From UBA4582 sp002389265 (lineage in GTDB: Bacteria; Pseudomonadota; Gammaproteobacteria; Pseudomonadales; Azotimanducaceae), in assembly GCA_943788825.1 (NCBI GenBank), contig CALSRT010000002.1, positions 868,001 to 932,000 of the forward strand: a stretch of DNA of 64,000 nucleotides. Reading direction: 5' to 3'. The notes under the pieces are model-generated. The model searched no databases, had not been told where the DNA came from, and saw only the letters and a program-made list of their open reading frames with translations. The position numbers were made by a program, and so were the translations under genes. Every line of letters starts with the position of its first letter. The first letter of the stretch is position 1. Positions 16,483-26,200 of this stretch are shown piece by piece.

Positions 16483-17346
16483 ATGCATATATCCTTTCTA
16501 AATCATGCAAACGGTCGCTACTTTTGGGTAGCTATCGCACTCGTCGGTGCATCTATCGTCGCGTATCTACTTCAAGAGCCGCACCAGACACCTAATGGCG
16601 GCACCTGGCTGGGGTACACCTTGGGCACGATGGGCGCGTTGCTTATTCTCTGGCTGATTTACCTGGGTCGACGCAAGCGTAACTTCGCTGCCGGTTGGGG
16701 TACCGTTCGGGGTTGGGTTTCGGCCCACGTCTATCTTGGCACTTCTTTGCTGGTGGTCGCGACGCTACATACTGGTTTCCAATTCGGTATTAATGTTCAT
16801 ACCTTGGCGTACGTTTTGATGTGTGTGGTTATTGTCAGTGGTTTGTTTGGAGTGTGGGCCTATCGGACCTATCCCGAGGCTCGTAATGAGCTCAAACGCA
16901 GTCAGACACTGGACGATATTTTTTTGCAGCTTGAGGATATTGATGGCCAGCTCAAGCGCGATGTCAGCGCGTTGGCCGCCGATATCAGGGGCGTAGTTTC
17001 TAGCGCAATCGATCGGACTGAGATCGGTGGTGGTATGTATGCGCAGCTGGCTGGGGTGGATAGCTCAAAAGTGATGATTGATGGCAATGTCTATCCCAAT
17101 ACGGATCAAGTACGTGCTGTGGCATGGTTAGTTGAACGGCTGAGTGTAGCTGAGGGATCGGAGACTGGAAAGTTATCAGCAGTTGTCAGAAGTTATGGCG
17201 CGAGACAGAAGCTGCTCCAAGTCATTCGAACTGATATTCGGTTTCAAGCCCTGCAGGAAGCCTGGCTTTATCTGCACGTACCGCTCTCCATTGCACTGCT
17301 GGCAGCGCTACTTACGCATATTGTTTCGGTTTTTATCTACTGGTAA
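16483..17346 (+). CDS. Dihaem b-type cytochrome membrane subunit
   Basis: This 287-residue inner-membrane protein has about five helices (near 13-31, 44-62, 78-98, 105-125 and 262-285). His82 and His96 lie in one helix and His265 and His279 in another. Both pairs have the HX13H spacing that ligates two b haems in bc1-type cytochrome b, so two stacked haems across the membrane are likely. Residues about 126-255 form a soluble, partly helical domain between helices 4 and 5. It belongs to no family I can name. It starts seven bases after the ferredoxin fusion gene, and probably links that protein to quinone or to the periplasmic cytochromes. Confidence 0.75.
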   Translation: MHISFLNHANGRYFWVAIALVGASIVAYLLQEPHQTPNGGTWLGYTLGTMGALLILWLIYLGRRKRNFAAGWGTVRGWVSAHVYLGTSLLVVATLHTGFQFGINVHTLAYVLMCVVIVSGLFGVWAYRTYPEARNELKRSQTLDDIFLQLEDIDGQLKRDVSALAADIRGVVSSAIDRTEIGGGMYAQLAGVDSSKVMIDGNVYPNTDQVRAVAWLVERLSVAEGSETGKLSAVVRSYGARQKLLQVIRTDIRFQALQEAWLYLHVPLSIALLAALLTHIVSVFIYW

Positions 17347-17427
17347 TTGTCACAATAAAAATAATTGGAACCGGTATCACCGGTACTGCGAATCAATCGG
17401 TCAGGAACATCCAGCCAGGAAATTTAA

Positions 17428-19275
17428 GTGCGATTATTAATTAAATACATTGAGTCTCGAGGCGCCGGTAAAGAGGTTAGCCAATTTTCGTTTGATGGTG
17501 ATGTTGCGACTATTGGTCGCGGTACAGACCAGACGATCCAGATCTCTGATCGACGACTGCCCTTAAGCCATTCTCGCCTGACCCTGGCCGGCGGCAAGCT
17601 GACGCTGGCTTCCAGCGGTGACTATCGATTTGCCGTGAACGGCGAGTCCAGTCGGCGCGCGCAGTTGCAAGCCGGTGACCAGGTAGAGATCTCGGGCCAC
17701 AGCATTAAGGTTAAGGCAGATGATGGTGAACTCGACTTCGTGCTTGAAGTGGAAGTTGCCAGCGAAACCGTTGCAAAATTGCGAGATCGCTTTCAGACTC
17801 GCCTGCGAGACGTCAATGTACCGGAGCGTGCGATCGCCTGGACTCTGTTTCTCGTGATTCTGGTGGGGACATTGGCCATTCCGATGGCAGGTTTCTATCT
17901 AGATGAAAGAGAAGAGCTGCGAGAGTCAATGCTGCCCGATGATGGTCAATGGCTGAGTGGTGAACTGCACCAAAATCACGCGTTTTTGGGTGAAAATTGC
18001 GATGCCTGTCATGCAAAGCCCTTCGTGCCAACCCAAGACGAAGACTGCCTTGGTTGTCACCAAACTATCACCCATCACTTCGACACGGAAGTGCATGGTG
18101 ATGATTACCAGGTCGGCAGCCGCTGCGCCGATTGTCATCAAGAGCACAGCACGACGGGGTCGATCATTCGTTCAGACCAGGGTGTCTGTACAACTTGCCA
18201 TGCCAAGCTGACAGATGTGGGCATGGATGGCGATGGCTTGTTGCCGGCGACAGACTTTTCTGCGAATCATCCGGACTTCAAAGTATCACTTCTGGAATAC
18301 GGCTTGGATGAGGATTGGCATGAGAAGCGAGTAAACCTTGACGAAGAGGGTATCGCTGAAGGGTCGAATCTCATATTCCCTCACGATGTTCACTTGGACG
18401 CAGCGGGCATTGACTCTGCAGATGGAAAGGTGCGAATGGAGTGCTCTGATTGCCACGTACCGGAAAAGGGTGGTATGCAAATGCAGGCTGTGAATATGCA
18501 AGATCATTGCGCCAGCTGCCATCAATTAACCTTTGACCCGAACTCACCAGACCGTGTGGTGCCCCATGGTTCGCCACCTGAACTGATGCGAACGTTGCGG
18601 GAGTATTATGCACTGCAATACTTGACCGAGGAGTTAGGCGCTGAGGCTGGCGACGACCAAAAGCTGGCTCCAGCAGACGAAACAGGTGCTGAGCCGGAGC
18701 GACCAGTTCGACGTCCGGGCAGAGTCGCGCGGCCACAGCTGATTACTGACTTGATCACAGCGATGGAAATCGATCCGAAGGCGTCAATTGGCGCTAAGGC
18801 AGCGATCTTTATTGAAGCCCGTGTGGCTGATGCCGCAGAAAACTTATTCGAGAAGCAAACCTGTACGGTTTGTCATGAAATCACCGCGGTTGCGGACGCG
18901 GACGTACCATGGAAGGTTCTTCCAGTTCGTATTAGTGAAGCGTGGTATCCCCTGGCAGAATTTTCGCATGATGGTCATAAGAATATGGAATGCGACGGTT
19001 GCCATCTGGCCCGTGAATCAGAGGTCGCGACTGATATTTTAATGCCGGATATTGCCAACTGCCGTCAATGTCACGGTGGTGAAGATGCAGAGAACTTATT
19101 GGCCAGTAACTGCATTACTTGCCACAAATTCCATTTGGACGACCAGGCACCTATGGGCGAAGGTCACGGGTCATCGGCTATGAGCGACATTTTGAAGGCT
19201 CGTCGTCCGATTAGCGATCTGCTTAAAAGTAAGCCGATGACGAGTGAACAATCGGAATCAAAGGGGATCGAATAG
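17428..19275 (+). CDS. FHA domain - membrane anchor - decahaem cytochrome c
   Basis: This is a 615-residue protein. Residues 1 to about 110 form a forkhead-associated fold (VATIGRGTDQTIQISD, LSHSRL, AGDQVEISGHSIKV), a domain that usually binds phosphothreonine. A single membrane segment follows at about 137-157 (AWTLFLVILVGTLAIP). Ten CxxCH motifs lie between about 191 and 566: CDACH, CLGCH, CADCH, CTTCH, CSDCH, CASCH, CTVCH, CDGCH, CRQCH and CITCH. The expected topology is FHA in the cytoplasm and ten c haems in the periplasm, with no cleavable signal peptide. The start is GTG with AGGA seven bases before it. Joining a phosphopeptide sensor to a multihaem wire is unusual and suggests control by a Ser/Thr kinase. 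Confidence 0.88.
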   Translation: MRLLIKYIESRGAGKEVSQFSFDGDVATIGRGTDQTIQISDRRLPLSHSRLTLAGGKLTLASSGDYRFAVNGESSRRAQLQAGDQVEISGHSIKVKADDGELDFVLEVEVASETVAKLRDRFQTRLRDVNVPERAIAWTLFLVILVGTLAIPMAGFYLDEREELRESMLPDDGQWLSGELHQNHAFLGENCDACHAKPFVPTQDEDCLGCHQTITHHFDTEVHGDDYQVGSRCADCHQEHSTTGSIIRSDQGVCTTCHAKLTDVGMDGDGLLPATDFSANHPDFKVSLLEYGLDEDWHEKRVNLDEEGIAEGSNLIFPHDVHLDAAGIDSADGKVRMECSDCHVPEKGGMQMQAVNMQDHCASCHQLTFDPNSPDRVVPHGSPPELMRTLREYYALQYLTEELGAEAGDDQKLAPADETGAEPERPVRRPGRVARPQLITDLITAMEIDPKASIGAKAAIFIEARVADAAENLFEKQTCTVCHEITAVADADVPWKVLPVRISEAWYPLAEFSHDGHKNMECDGCHLARESEVATDILMPDIANCRQCHGGEDAENLLASNCITCHKFHLDDQAPMGEGHGSSAMSDILKARRPISDLLKSKPMTSEQSESKGIE

Positions 19276-19276
19276 T

Positions 19277-21388
19277 ATGGCGCGTGGTATTTCTTTCGCT
19301 CAGCTAGGGCTCCTGTTGGTGTTGCTCGCCAGCTGTGGTGGCGGTGGTTCAAGCAGTCAAGAGCAATCAGCGGTGAATAGCCCCGTCTCAACCACGCCGG
19401 CTCCCGTCGATTGTGGTTCAGCATGTGCGCTATCGGTTGATGATGTGGAACTCGTCATTGCACAGGCCGTCGCTGAAGCCAAGGCCAGAAATATCGCCGG
19501 CACCATTGCCGTGGTTGACCGAGTCGGTAATGTACTCGGCGTATTTCAGATGCAGGGCGCGGATGAATTCATCACCATTACATCCACGGCTGACCTAGGT
19601 GGTCCAGTGGTGGGTGGTCTCGAAAGCCTGAACTTTATTCCAGCCACATTGGCAGCCATCAGTAAGGCGGTAACAGGTGCCTACTTGTCTACTGGAGGCA
19701 ATGCCTTCACGACGCGAACGGCGAGTCAGATCATTCAGGAAAATTTCAATCCCGGTGAGCGAGACGTGCCCTCTGGACCCTTGTTCGGTGTGCAGTTCAG
19801 TCAGCTGGCCTGTAGCGACTTTTCTCAACGAGACCTTGGGACCGGCGCTGTTGGCGTTGGGCCCCATCGCGCGCCATTGGGTCTGTCAGCTGACCCAGGT
19901 GGTCTGCCGCTATATATTAACGGTTTACCCGTCGGCGGGGTTGGTGTGATCGCTGATGGTATCTATGGGCTGGATAAGAATATCGGCGACTTTGATATCG
20001 ACCTTGATGAGCTCTTAGCCACGGCCGCAACTCGCGGTTACGCCGCACCCTTAGAAATTCGTGCTGATCGCATTACGCTGGTGGGCAAGACTGCCCGGTT
20101 CAGTGATGCGCTGGTCAGTGATTTGTTGAGTACGGTAGCGACGACGCCTAGCTTGGCAGCCGTGCAAGCTGCCAATGATGGCCAGTTTCTGGCTGTGCCC
20201 GGATACATTACGGCAGCGGCTGCGCGTGCCGGTACCGTTTTTGGCGAATCGGATTCGGGAATTAGGCCAGCTGATCCGGCTGTGTTTCAAAACGCCGCAG
20301 GCGAATCCCTTGATGCATTTGTTTTCGCCGATAACAACAATCAAAATCGTTACCCAGCGATTGCCGGTACTGACCAGCCAGCGGGTGACGTGCTCAATCG
20401 CCTGACCGCAGCTGAGGTGCAGGTCATCATGAATGAGGCGTTGGGTGTCGCCAATCAGTCTCGTGCTCAGATTCGCGTGCCCGTTGGCAGCCAAGCCCGT
20501 GTGACAGTCTCGGTGGTAGACTCCCTGGGGCATATTGTTGGCATGGCCCGTACTCGCGACGGTCCCATGTTTGGCGCCGATGTCTCCTTGCAGAAAGCTC
20601 GGACTGCAACCTTTTTTTCCGGCACCGGTCGAACCGATGGCAATGCGCCAGCTGATATCTTAGGTGCACTACCAGCGCCGCAGTACCTGGCGGCGTTGCC
20701 AGAGCCTGTTGATCTGGCGAATGCCAGTCTCTCGACCATAAACGCAACAGGGCCGATATTTTTAGATTATGTGCTGGCGGCTAAAGTGTTCCTCGGTGAT
20801 CCGCAGGCACTAGCAGCGGCTGGTGCCCATGTCGCGTTTTCAGATCGTTCCGGCGGTAACCTGTCTCGCCCCAACTTTCCAGACGGTCCAAGTTCGGGTC
20901 CGCCAGGCCCCTTCAGTAAACCTGCTGGCGAATGGAGCGTGTTTAATGTTGGCTTGCAATCTGACCTGGTCTACAACGCGGTGATTCACCACGTGGGTTT
21001 TGTGCTCGGCTTAGTCCCAGACGTGGTTCAAAATTGCACCGGCGATACCGGGCTCGCAGCGACGGACCCCTTCACCACGGTAGGGTCGGTTGGCAACTTG
21101 GCGAATGGTATCCAGATTTTCCCTGGTAGCGTGCCTATTTATCGCGGCGATGTGTTGGTGGGTGGAATCGGGGTCTCTGGTGACGGCGTTGATCAGGACG
21201 ATATGATTTCGTTCCTGGGATTGCATCGGGCAGGCGAACGGTTGACGACTGGTTTGGGTAATGCACCGGCGGAAATTCGAGCTGATCAATTAGCGATACC
21301 TGGTCAAACTTCACGTCTACGATTTGTTAACTGTCCACAGCTGCCCTTTATTGACGATGATACTACCGAGGTTTGTAATGGACTTTAA
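19277..21388 (+). CDS. Lipoprotein with two GlcG/HbpS-type haem-binding domains
   Basis: This 703-residue lipoprotein has a signal sequence ending in the lipobox LLAS-C, followed by a Gly/Ser-rich linker. Two diverged GlcG/HbpS domains follow. The first runs from about residue 52 (DDVELVIAQAVAEAKAR, IAVVDRVGNVLGVFQM, VGGVGVIADG); the second from about 375 (AAEVQVIMNEALGVA, VSVVDSLGHIVGMARTRDG, VGGIGVSGDG). Members of this family bind haem or act as haem-linked redox sensors. The domains are longer than single-domain GlcG proteins because of extra loops. I chose ATG 19277, preceded by AAGGGG, giving the short signal sequence; an earlier frame overlaps the cytochrome gene. It is likely periplasmic or on the outer membrane, next to the beta-barrel encoded just after it (11-nt overlap). 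Confidence 0.78.
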   Translation: MARGISFAQLGLLLVLLASCGGGGSSSQEQSAVNSPVSTTPAPVDCGSACALSVDDVELVIAQAVAEAKARNIAGTIAVVDRVGNVLGVFQMQGADEFITITSTADLGGPVVGGLESLNFIPATLAAISKAVTGAYLSTGGNAFTTRTASQIIQENFNPGERDVPSGPLFGVQFSQLACSDFSQRDLGTGAVGVGPHRAPLGLSADPGGLPLYINGLPVGGVGVIADGIYGLDKNIGDFDIDLDELLATAATRGYAAPLEIRADRITLVGKTARFSDALVSDLLSTVATTPSLAAVQAANDGQFLAVPGYITAAAARAGTVFGESDSGIRPADPAVFQNAAGESLDAFVFADNNNQNRYPAIAGTDQPAGDVLNRLTAAEVQVIMNEALGVANQSRAQIRVPVGSQARVTVSVVDSLGHIVGMARTRDGPMFGADVSLQKARTATFFSGTGRTDGNAPADILGALPAPQYLAALPEPVDLANASLSTINATGPIFLDYVLAAKVFLGDPQALAAAGAHVAFSDRSGGNLSRPNFPDGPSSGPPGPFSKPAGEWSVFNVGLQSDLVYNAVIHHVGFVLGLVPDVVQNCTGDTGLAATDPFTTVGSVGNLANGIQIFPGSVPIYRGDVLVGGIGVSGDGVDQDDMISFLGLHRAGERLTTGLGNAPAEIRADQLAIPGQTSRLRFVNCPQLPFIDDDTTEVCNGL

Positions 21389-23189
21389 GCTTGCGGGACT
21401 AACCGCCATCCTGTTAGTGGGTGCCAGTGGCCTCGCAGTGGGCGCAGATACGCCGGTAGTTGAATCGCTATGTGTTATGCCGGATCAAGCCGCTGAGACA
21501 CCTCGACGGCGCCCAGGGCGTTCTATTGATCGCTATGAACTGCCAGTCTGTGACGCCTCGAATCTGGACAGCGACGCAGTCACCCCATGGGTGGATCCAT
21601 TTGATCTTGGTGCGCCAGTGCCAGATCGCTGGCGAATCGTTGAATTGCTGGGGATTACTACCAATTTATGGGACCCCTACAGCGCGCACAACCCGCTCAA
21701 AGGCGATCTGCCTATGTGGGGAAAAGACTGGTTTTATAGCCTGATTGCAATCAGCGATACGGTGATCGAACCCCGACGTTTCCCGATCCCCGTCGGCGGT
21801 GCGACGACCCAACGTCCTCAGAGTCTCGACACTATCGGCGACGGCGATACGTTAATCTTGGCTCAAAACCTGATTATTGAAAATGTGATTTATAAGGGCG
21901 ATACCGTATTCCGCCCGCCGGATTGGGAATTCCGATTCACTTCGGTTTTCAATATCAATGAAGTCCATGCTGACGAGAAGGGTGTTCTGAATGTTGATCC
22001 GGACGGCGGAGGTAACAACGGTATTCGGCGACGTGATACCTTTATGGGCGTTCAAGCTTTGTTCGTCGATAAGCATTTGCGCAATGTCTCTGACCGTTTT
22101 GACTTTGATAGTATTCGAGTCGGTATTCAGCCATTTTCATCTGACTTCAGAGGCTTCCTGTTTCAGGACTCGCCGTTCGGTGTTCGTTTGTTCGGCAACC
22201 GCAATAATAATGTGTTTCAGTACAACCTGGCATGGTTTCGACGCTTGGAGAAGGACACCAATAGTGGTCTGAACGATATCACTCAGGCGCTGCGAAAAGA
22301 CGATGTTTACGTCGCAAATGTTTACTGGCAAGATTTTCTCAAGAAGGGATTCTTTTCTCAGGCTTCGATTCTCTATAATCGAAATCGTGAGAAAGGCAGC
22401 ATCGAATATGATAAAAACGGTTTTATCCAACGACCCTCATCTTTGTTTGAAGAGCGGTTCCCGCGTGACTATGATGTCACTTACTTTGGCTATAGCGGCG
22501 ATGGTCATTTCGACCGCGTCAATCTGACGACGTCTCTATATTATGCCTACGGACGCCAAGACAGTACCCGCGAGCAAGGCGCGGAAGAAACCGTAAGTGC
22601 TTTTTTCGGTGCTGCAGAAATGTCCATGGACTTTGACTGGTTCAGGCCGCGGGTTTCATTATTGTGGGCTTCAGGTGACGACGACCCATTTGATGACGAA
22701 GCAAATGGCTTTGATGCTGTGTTTGAGAACCCGCAGTTCGCCGGTGCTGATACCAGTTTCTTGATTCGCCAGAACGTCCCGTTTATTGGTGGCGGTGGGG
22801 TTGCACTCATGGGACGAAACGGCATTCTACCCTCGCTGCGACCTAGTAAAGAGCAAGGTCAATCGAACTTTATCAACCCAGGATTAATGCTGGTCGGTTT
22901 AGGTGCTGATGCGGATCTCTACCCGGAATTGCGCTTGTCGTTAAACTGGAACTATGTTCGGTTCGATAGCACTGAAGTACTTGAAGCGTTGCGCCAACAA
23001 AGCAACATAGATAAAGAGCTAGGCCATGATATTTCGTTGTCACTGACCTGGCGGCCGTTCATGTCGCAGAATATTGTTGTTAGATCTTCGGCGGCAACAC
23101 TGATACCCGGTAAAGGGTTTGATGATTTGTATGGCCGTGAGGCTGCTACACCCCATTCAATTCTTTTTAATATCATATTGACTTACTAG
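21378..23189 (+). CDS. Outer-membrane beta-barrel protein of the redox operon
   Basis: A 603-residue protein with a signal peptide (about 1-22, ending AVGA) and no haem motif. A Pro/Arg-rich N-terminal part with two Cys is followed by many alternating strands rich in aromatic, Asp and Arg residues. The C-terminus ends ILFNIILTY, with the final aromatic residue expected for BAM-assembled barrels. Length and composition suit a large porin-like barrel of perhaps 18-26 strands. I cannot place it in MtrB/PioB or another named family. Position between cytochromes suggests it sheaths a cytochrome across the outer membrane, as in porin-cytochrome complexes. The start at ATG 21378 follows GAGG and overlaps the previous gene by 11 bases. 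Confidence 0.7.
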   Translation: MDFKLAGLTAILLVGASGLAVGADTPVVESLCVMPDQAAETPRRRPGRSIDRYELPVCDASNLDSDAVTPWVDPFDLGAPVPDRWRIVELLGITTNLWDPYSAHNPLKGDLPMWGKDWFYSLIAISDTVIEPRRFPIPVGGATTQRPQSLDTIGDGDTLILAQNLIIENVIYKGDTVFRPPDWEFRFTSVFNINEVHADEKGVLNVDPDGGGNNGIRRRDTFMGVQALFVDKHLRNVSDRFDFDSIRVGIQPFSSDFRGFLFQDSPFGVRLFGNRNNNVFQYNLAWFRRLEKDTNSGLNDITQALRKDDVYVANVYWQDFLKKGFFSQASILYNRNREKGSIEYDKNGFIQRPSSLFEERFPRDYDVTYFGYSGDGHFDRVNLTTSLYYAYGRQDSTREQGAEETVSAFFGAAEMSMDFDWFRPRVSLLWASGDDDPFDDEANGFDAVFENPQFAGADTSFLIRQNVPFIGGGGVALMGRNGILPSLRPSKEQGQSNFINPGLMLVGLGADADLYPELRLSLNWNYVRFDSTEVLEALRQQSNIDKELGHDISLSLTWRPFMSQNIVVRSSAATLIPGKGFDDLYGREAATPHSILFNIILTY

Positions 23190-23203
23190 TAGTGCATTGT
23201 TCA

Positions 23204-26200
23204 ATGAGTGAAGTTAGAAACAGTATGTTAAAAGTCCTCTTAGGCCTAGTCCTAGTCAGCCTCTCGACCCTGACGTTCGGGTCGAGCAGCACGGGTGCTT
23301 ATGTCGAGCGTCACTATGATGTCACGCCCGACGCACCAAAATCCCAGTCGGTTGCTGCGGCCAAGGAAAAAAGTGCAGGTTGCGAGTCGTGCCATACGGC
23401 GACTGACAGCGCCAGCATGCACGCAAGCCCGGGTGTCATTTTGGGCTGTACCGATTGCCACGGTGGGCGAGCGGAGGTTTTCTATCATGAGGGTGAAGAT
23501 GAAGCCCATGTGATGGAAGAGGCTCACGTGCTGCCGACCTACCCGGATAGCTGGCATTACCCAAAGAGCGCGAATCCGGACAATAGCTACACCCTGTTGA
23601 ACCGTGAATCAAAAGAGTTTGTTCGGTTCGTCAATCCATCAGATTTGCGCGTCGCTGATGAGGCTTGTGGTGCATGTCACCTGTCTGTTGTGCAGGCAGC
23701 CAAGCGCAGTATTATGGCCAGCGGTGCTATGCTGTTCGGTGCCGCCAGTTATGCCAATAACGTATTGCCGTATAAGAAATATATACTGGGTGAAGCCTAC
23801 GACGCCGATGGCGGCGCCAGCACGATCGCGGGTCCGCCTCTGAAAGACCCTGATCAAGCTTGGCTAGATCATGGCATTTTGCCCGTACTCTATCCTGTGC
23901 CGTCATGGGAGACGGTTCCGCCCGGTGATATATTTCGAGTCTTTGAACGCGGTGGGCGCAATATTTCCAACCTGTTTCCAGAGACCGGGTTGCCCAATGC
24001 CCTAGGTCAGCTGCAAAGAATCGAGGAGCCTGGTCGACCAGATTTTCGTCAATCAAATCGCGGTCCTGGCACCGGTGCAAGAATATCCGTGCCTGTCCTG
24101 AACATACATAAGACGCGTTTGAACGACCCGCTGATGTGGTTTCTTGGAACCAATGATAATCCGGGTGATTTTCGGACTTCGGGCTGTGGCTCTTGCCACG
24201 TTGTGTATGCCAACGATAGAGACCCACGCCACTCAGGTTCTTGGGCCTCTGCCGGCCACACGGGTATGACACAGACGGTAGATCCCACTATTCCGAAAGG
24301 CGAAGAAGGTCACCCAATCAAGCATGTATTTTCTCGAAACATCCCGACGTCACAGTGTATCTCTTGCCACATGCACCAGCCCAACATGTTTGTGAATACT
24401 TATCTGGGTTACACCATGTGGGATTACGAGAGCGATGCGCCATCGATGTTTCCAAAAGAGCAAAAATACCCCACTGATGCCGAAATCAGACAGAGTAATA
24501 AGCACAACCCGGAAGCCGCAGCGGCAAAGGGTCTGTGGTCAGATCAAGAATTTTTGCGCGGTGTTTCAGAGTTGAATCCTACCCTCAAAAACACCCAGTT
24601 TGCCGACTATCACGGGCACGGCTGGAATTTTAGAGCCGTGTTTAAAAAGGATCGAAAGGGTAACCTCCTAGACGCGGAAGGGGAAATCGTCTCTCCCGAT
24701 GACCCTGACAAGTTTGAAAAGGCTGTGCACATGTCTTCGATTCACTTGGATGTAGGTATGCATTGCGTTGACTGTCACTTCTCTCAAGACAGTCACGGTA
24801 ACGGCCATATCTATGGAGAAGTTGCCAACGCCGTTGAAATTGACTGTGTCGATTGTCATGGATCTGCTGATGAATATCCTAGTTTACGCACCTCCGGTCC
24901 AGCGGCGCCCCCAGGTGGAACAGATCTGAGTCTGATCCGTAATCCTGATGGTGAACCCCGTTTCAGCTGGCGTGATGGCAAGCTTTTTCAGCGTAGTTTG
25001 ATGTGGCCTGACCGCGAGTGGCAATTGAGCCTCGTTAAAGACTCTGTTAATCCGCAGCATGCGGAATACAACGACAAAGCTGCCCGTGCTAAGACCATGA
25101 GCAATAACTCAGACACTCAAGTCTGGGGACCCGATGTTCCCGTCGAGGAACGAGCCCACAGCTACGAGAAAATGGAGTGCTATACCTGCCACCAATCCTG
25201 GACGACGAGTTGCGGTGGTTGTCATCTGCCCATTGAAGCCAACTGGAAAGCAGAAAGTAAGCACTATGAAGGGGGCGAGAGCCGTAACTTCGCTACTTAT
25301 AATCCGCAGGTTGCGCGAGATCAGATTTTCATGATTGGCCGGCGTGGCAAGATTAATGGCGGCAGGATTACACCATTGCGTTCCACATCGGCGTTGGTCT
25401 TGTCCTCGACGAATTCGAATCGCGAGAAAGTCTATGTCCAGCAACCGCCCATATCGGCCAGCGGTTATAGTTCGCAAGCGATCAACCCGCATTTTGCCCA
25501 TACAGTGCGAAAAACCGAAACCCGAGTTTGTTCTGATTGTCATCTAGACGAAAACGGCGACAACAACGCCATTATGGCGCAAACCCTGGGGTACGGTACC
25601 GACTTCATCGACTTTATCGGCTACCACGCTTACGTGGGTGGCGAAGGATCTGTTGAGGCTGTTCAAGTCACAGAATGGGATGAGCCTCAGGCTGTTATCG
25701 GTAGTTATCTGCACAGGTATGCCTATCCGACGGATTTTGCTAACCATAAGGCGCGCGATGAGAAACTAGAAACTGGTTACAGCCATGGTGCTGGTACTGC
25801 TAGCTGCTTACAGTTACGTGGTGAATACTTATTCGCCGCTGAAGGTGATCGAGGCTTAGTGGTCTACGACGTTGCGTCTATTGCCAATAAAGGTGTTAGC
25901 CAACGGATTATTACCGCGCCAGCTTCGAGTCTCGGGCAAGACACTCAGATTAAGTCGGCCAACGCGACCTGCCTGTCATTGCAGACCACTCAGCCCATCG
26001 CACCTGAGCGTAACCAGGGTGACTTGATGCGCATCGTCAACCAGGAAAAGGCGTTCCATCCTTTGTATAACTATGCGTTGATCACAGATTCTGAAGAAGG
26101 ATTGATTTTGACCAACATCGACACACTTGCCGATGGCGAGCCGCGTAACAACTTTCTGGAACGCGCTCTGACCTGGAATGAGGGTGGGGTTTTGACAGGC

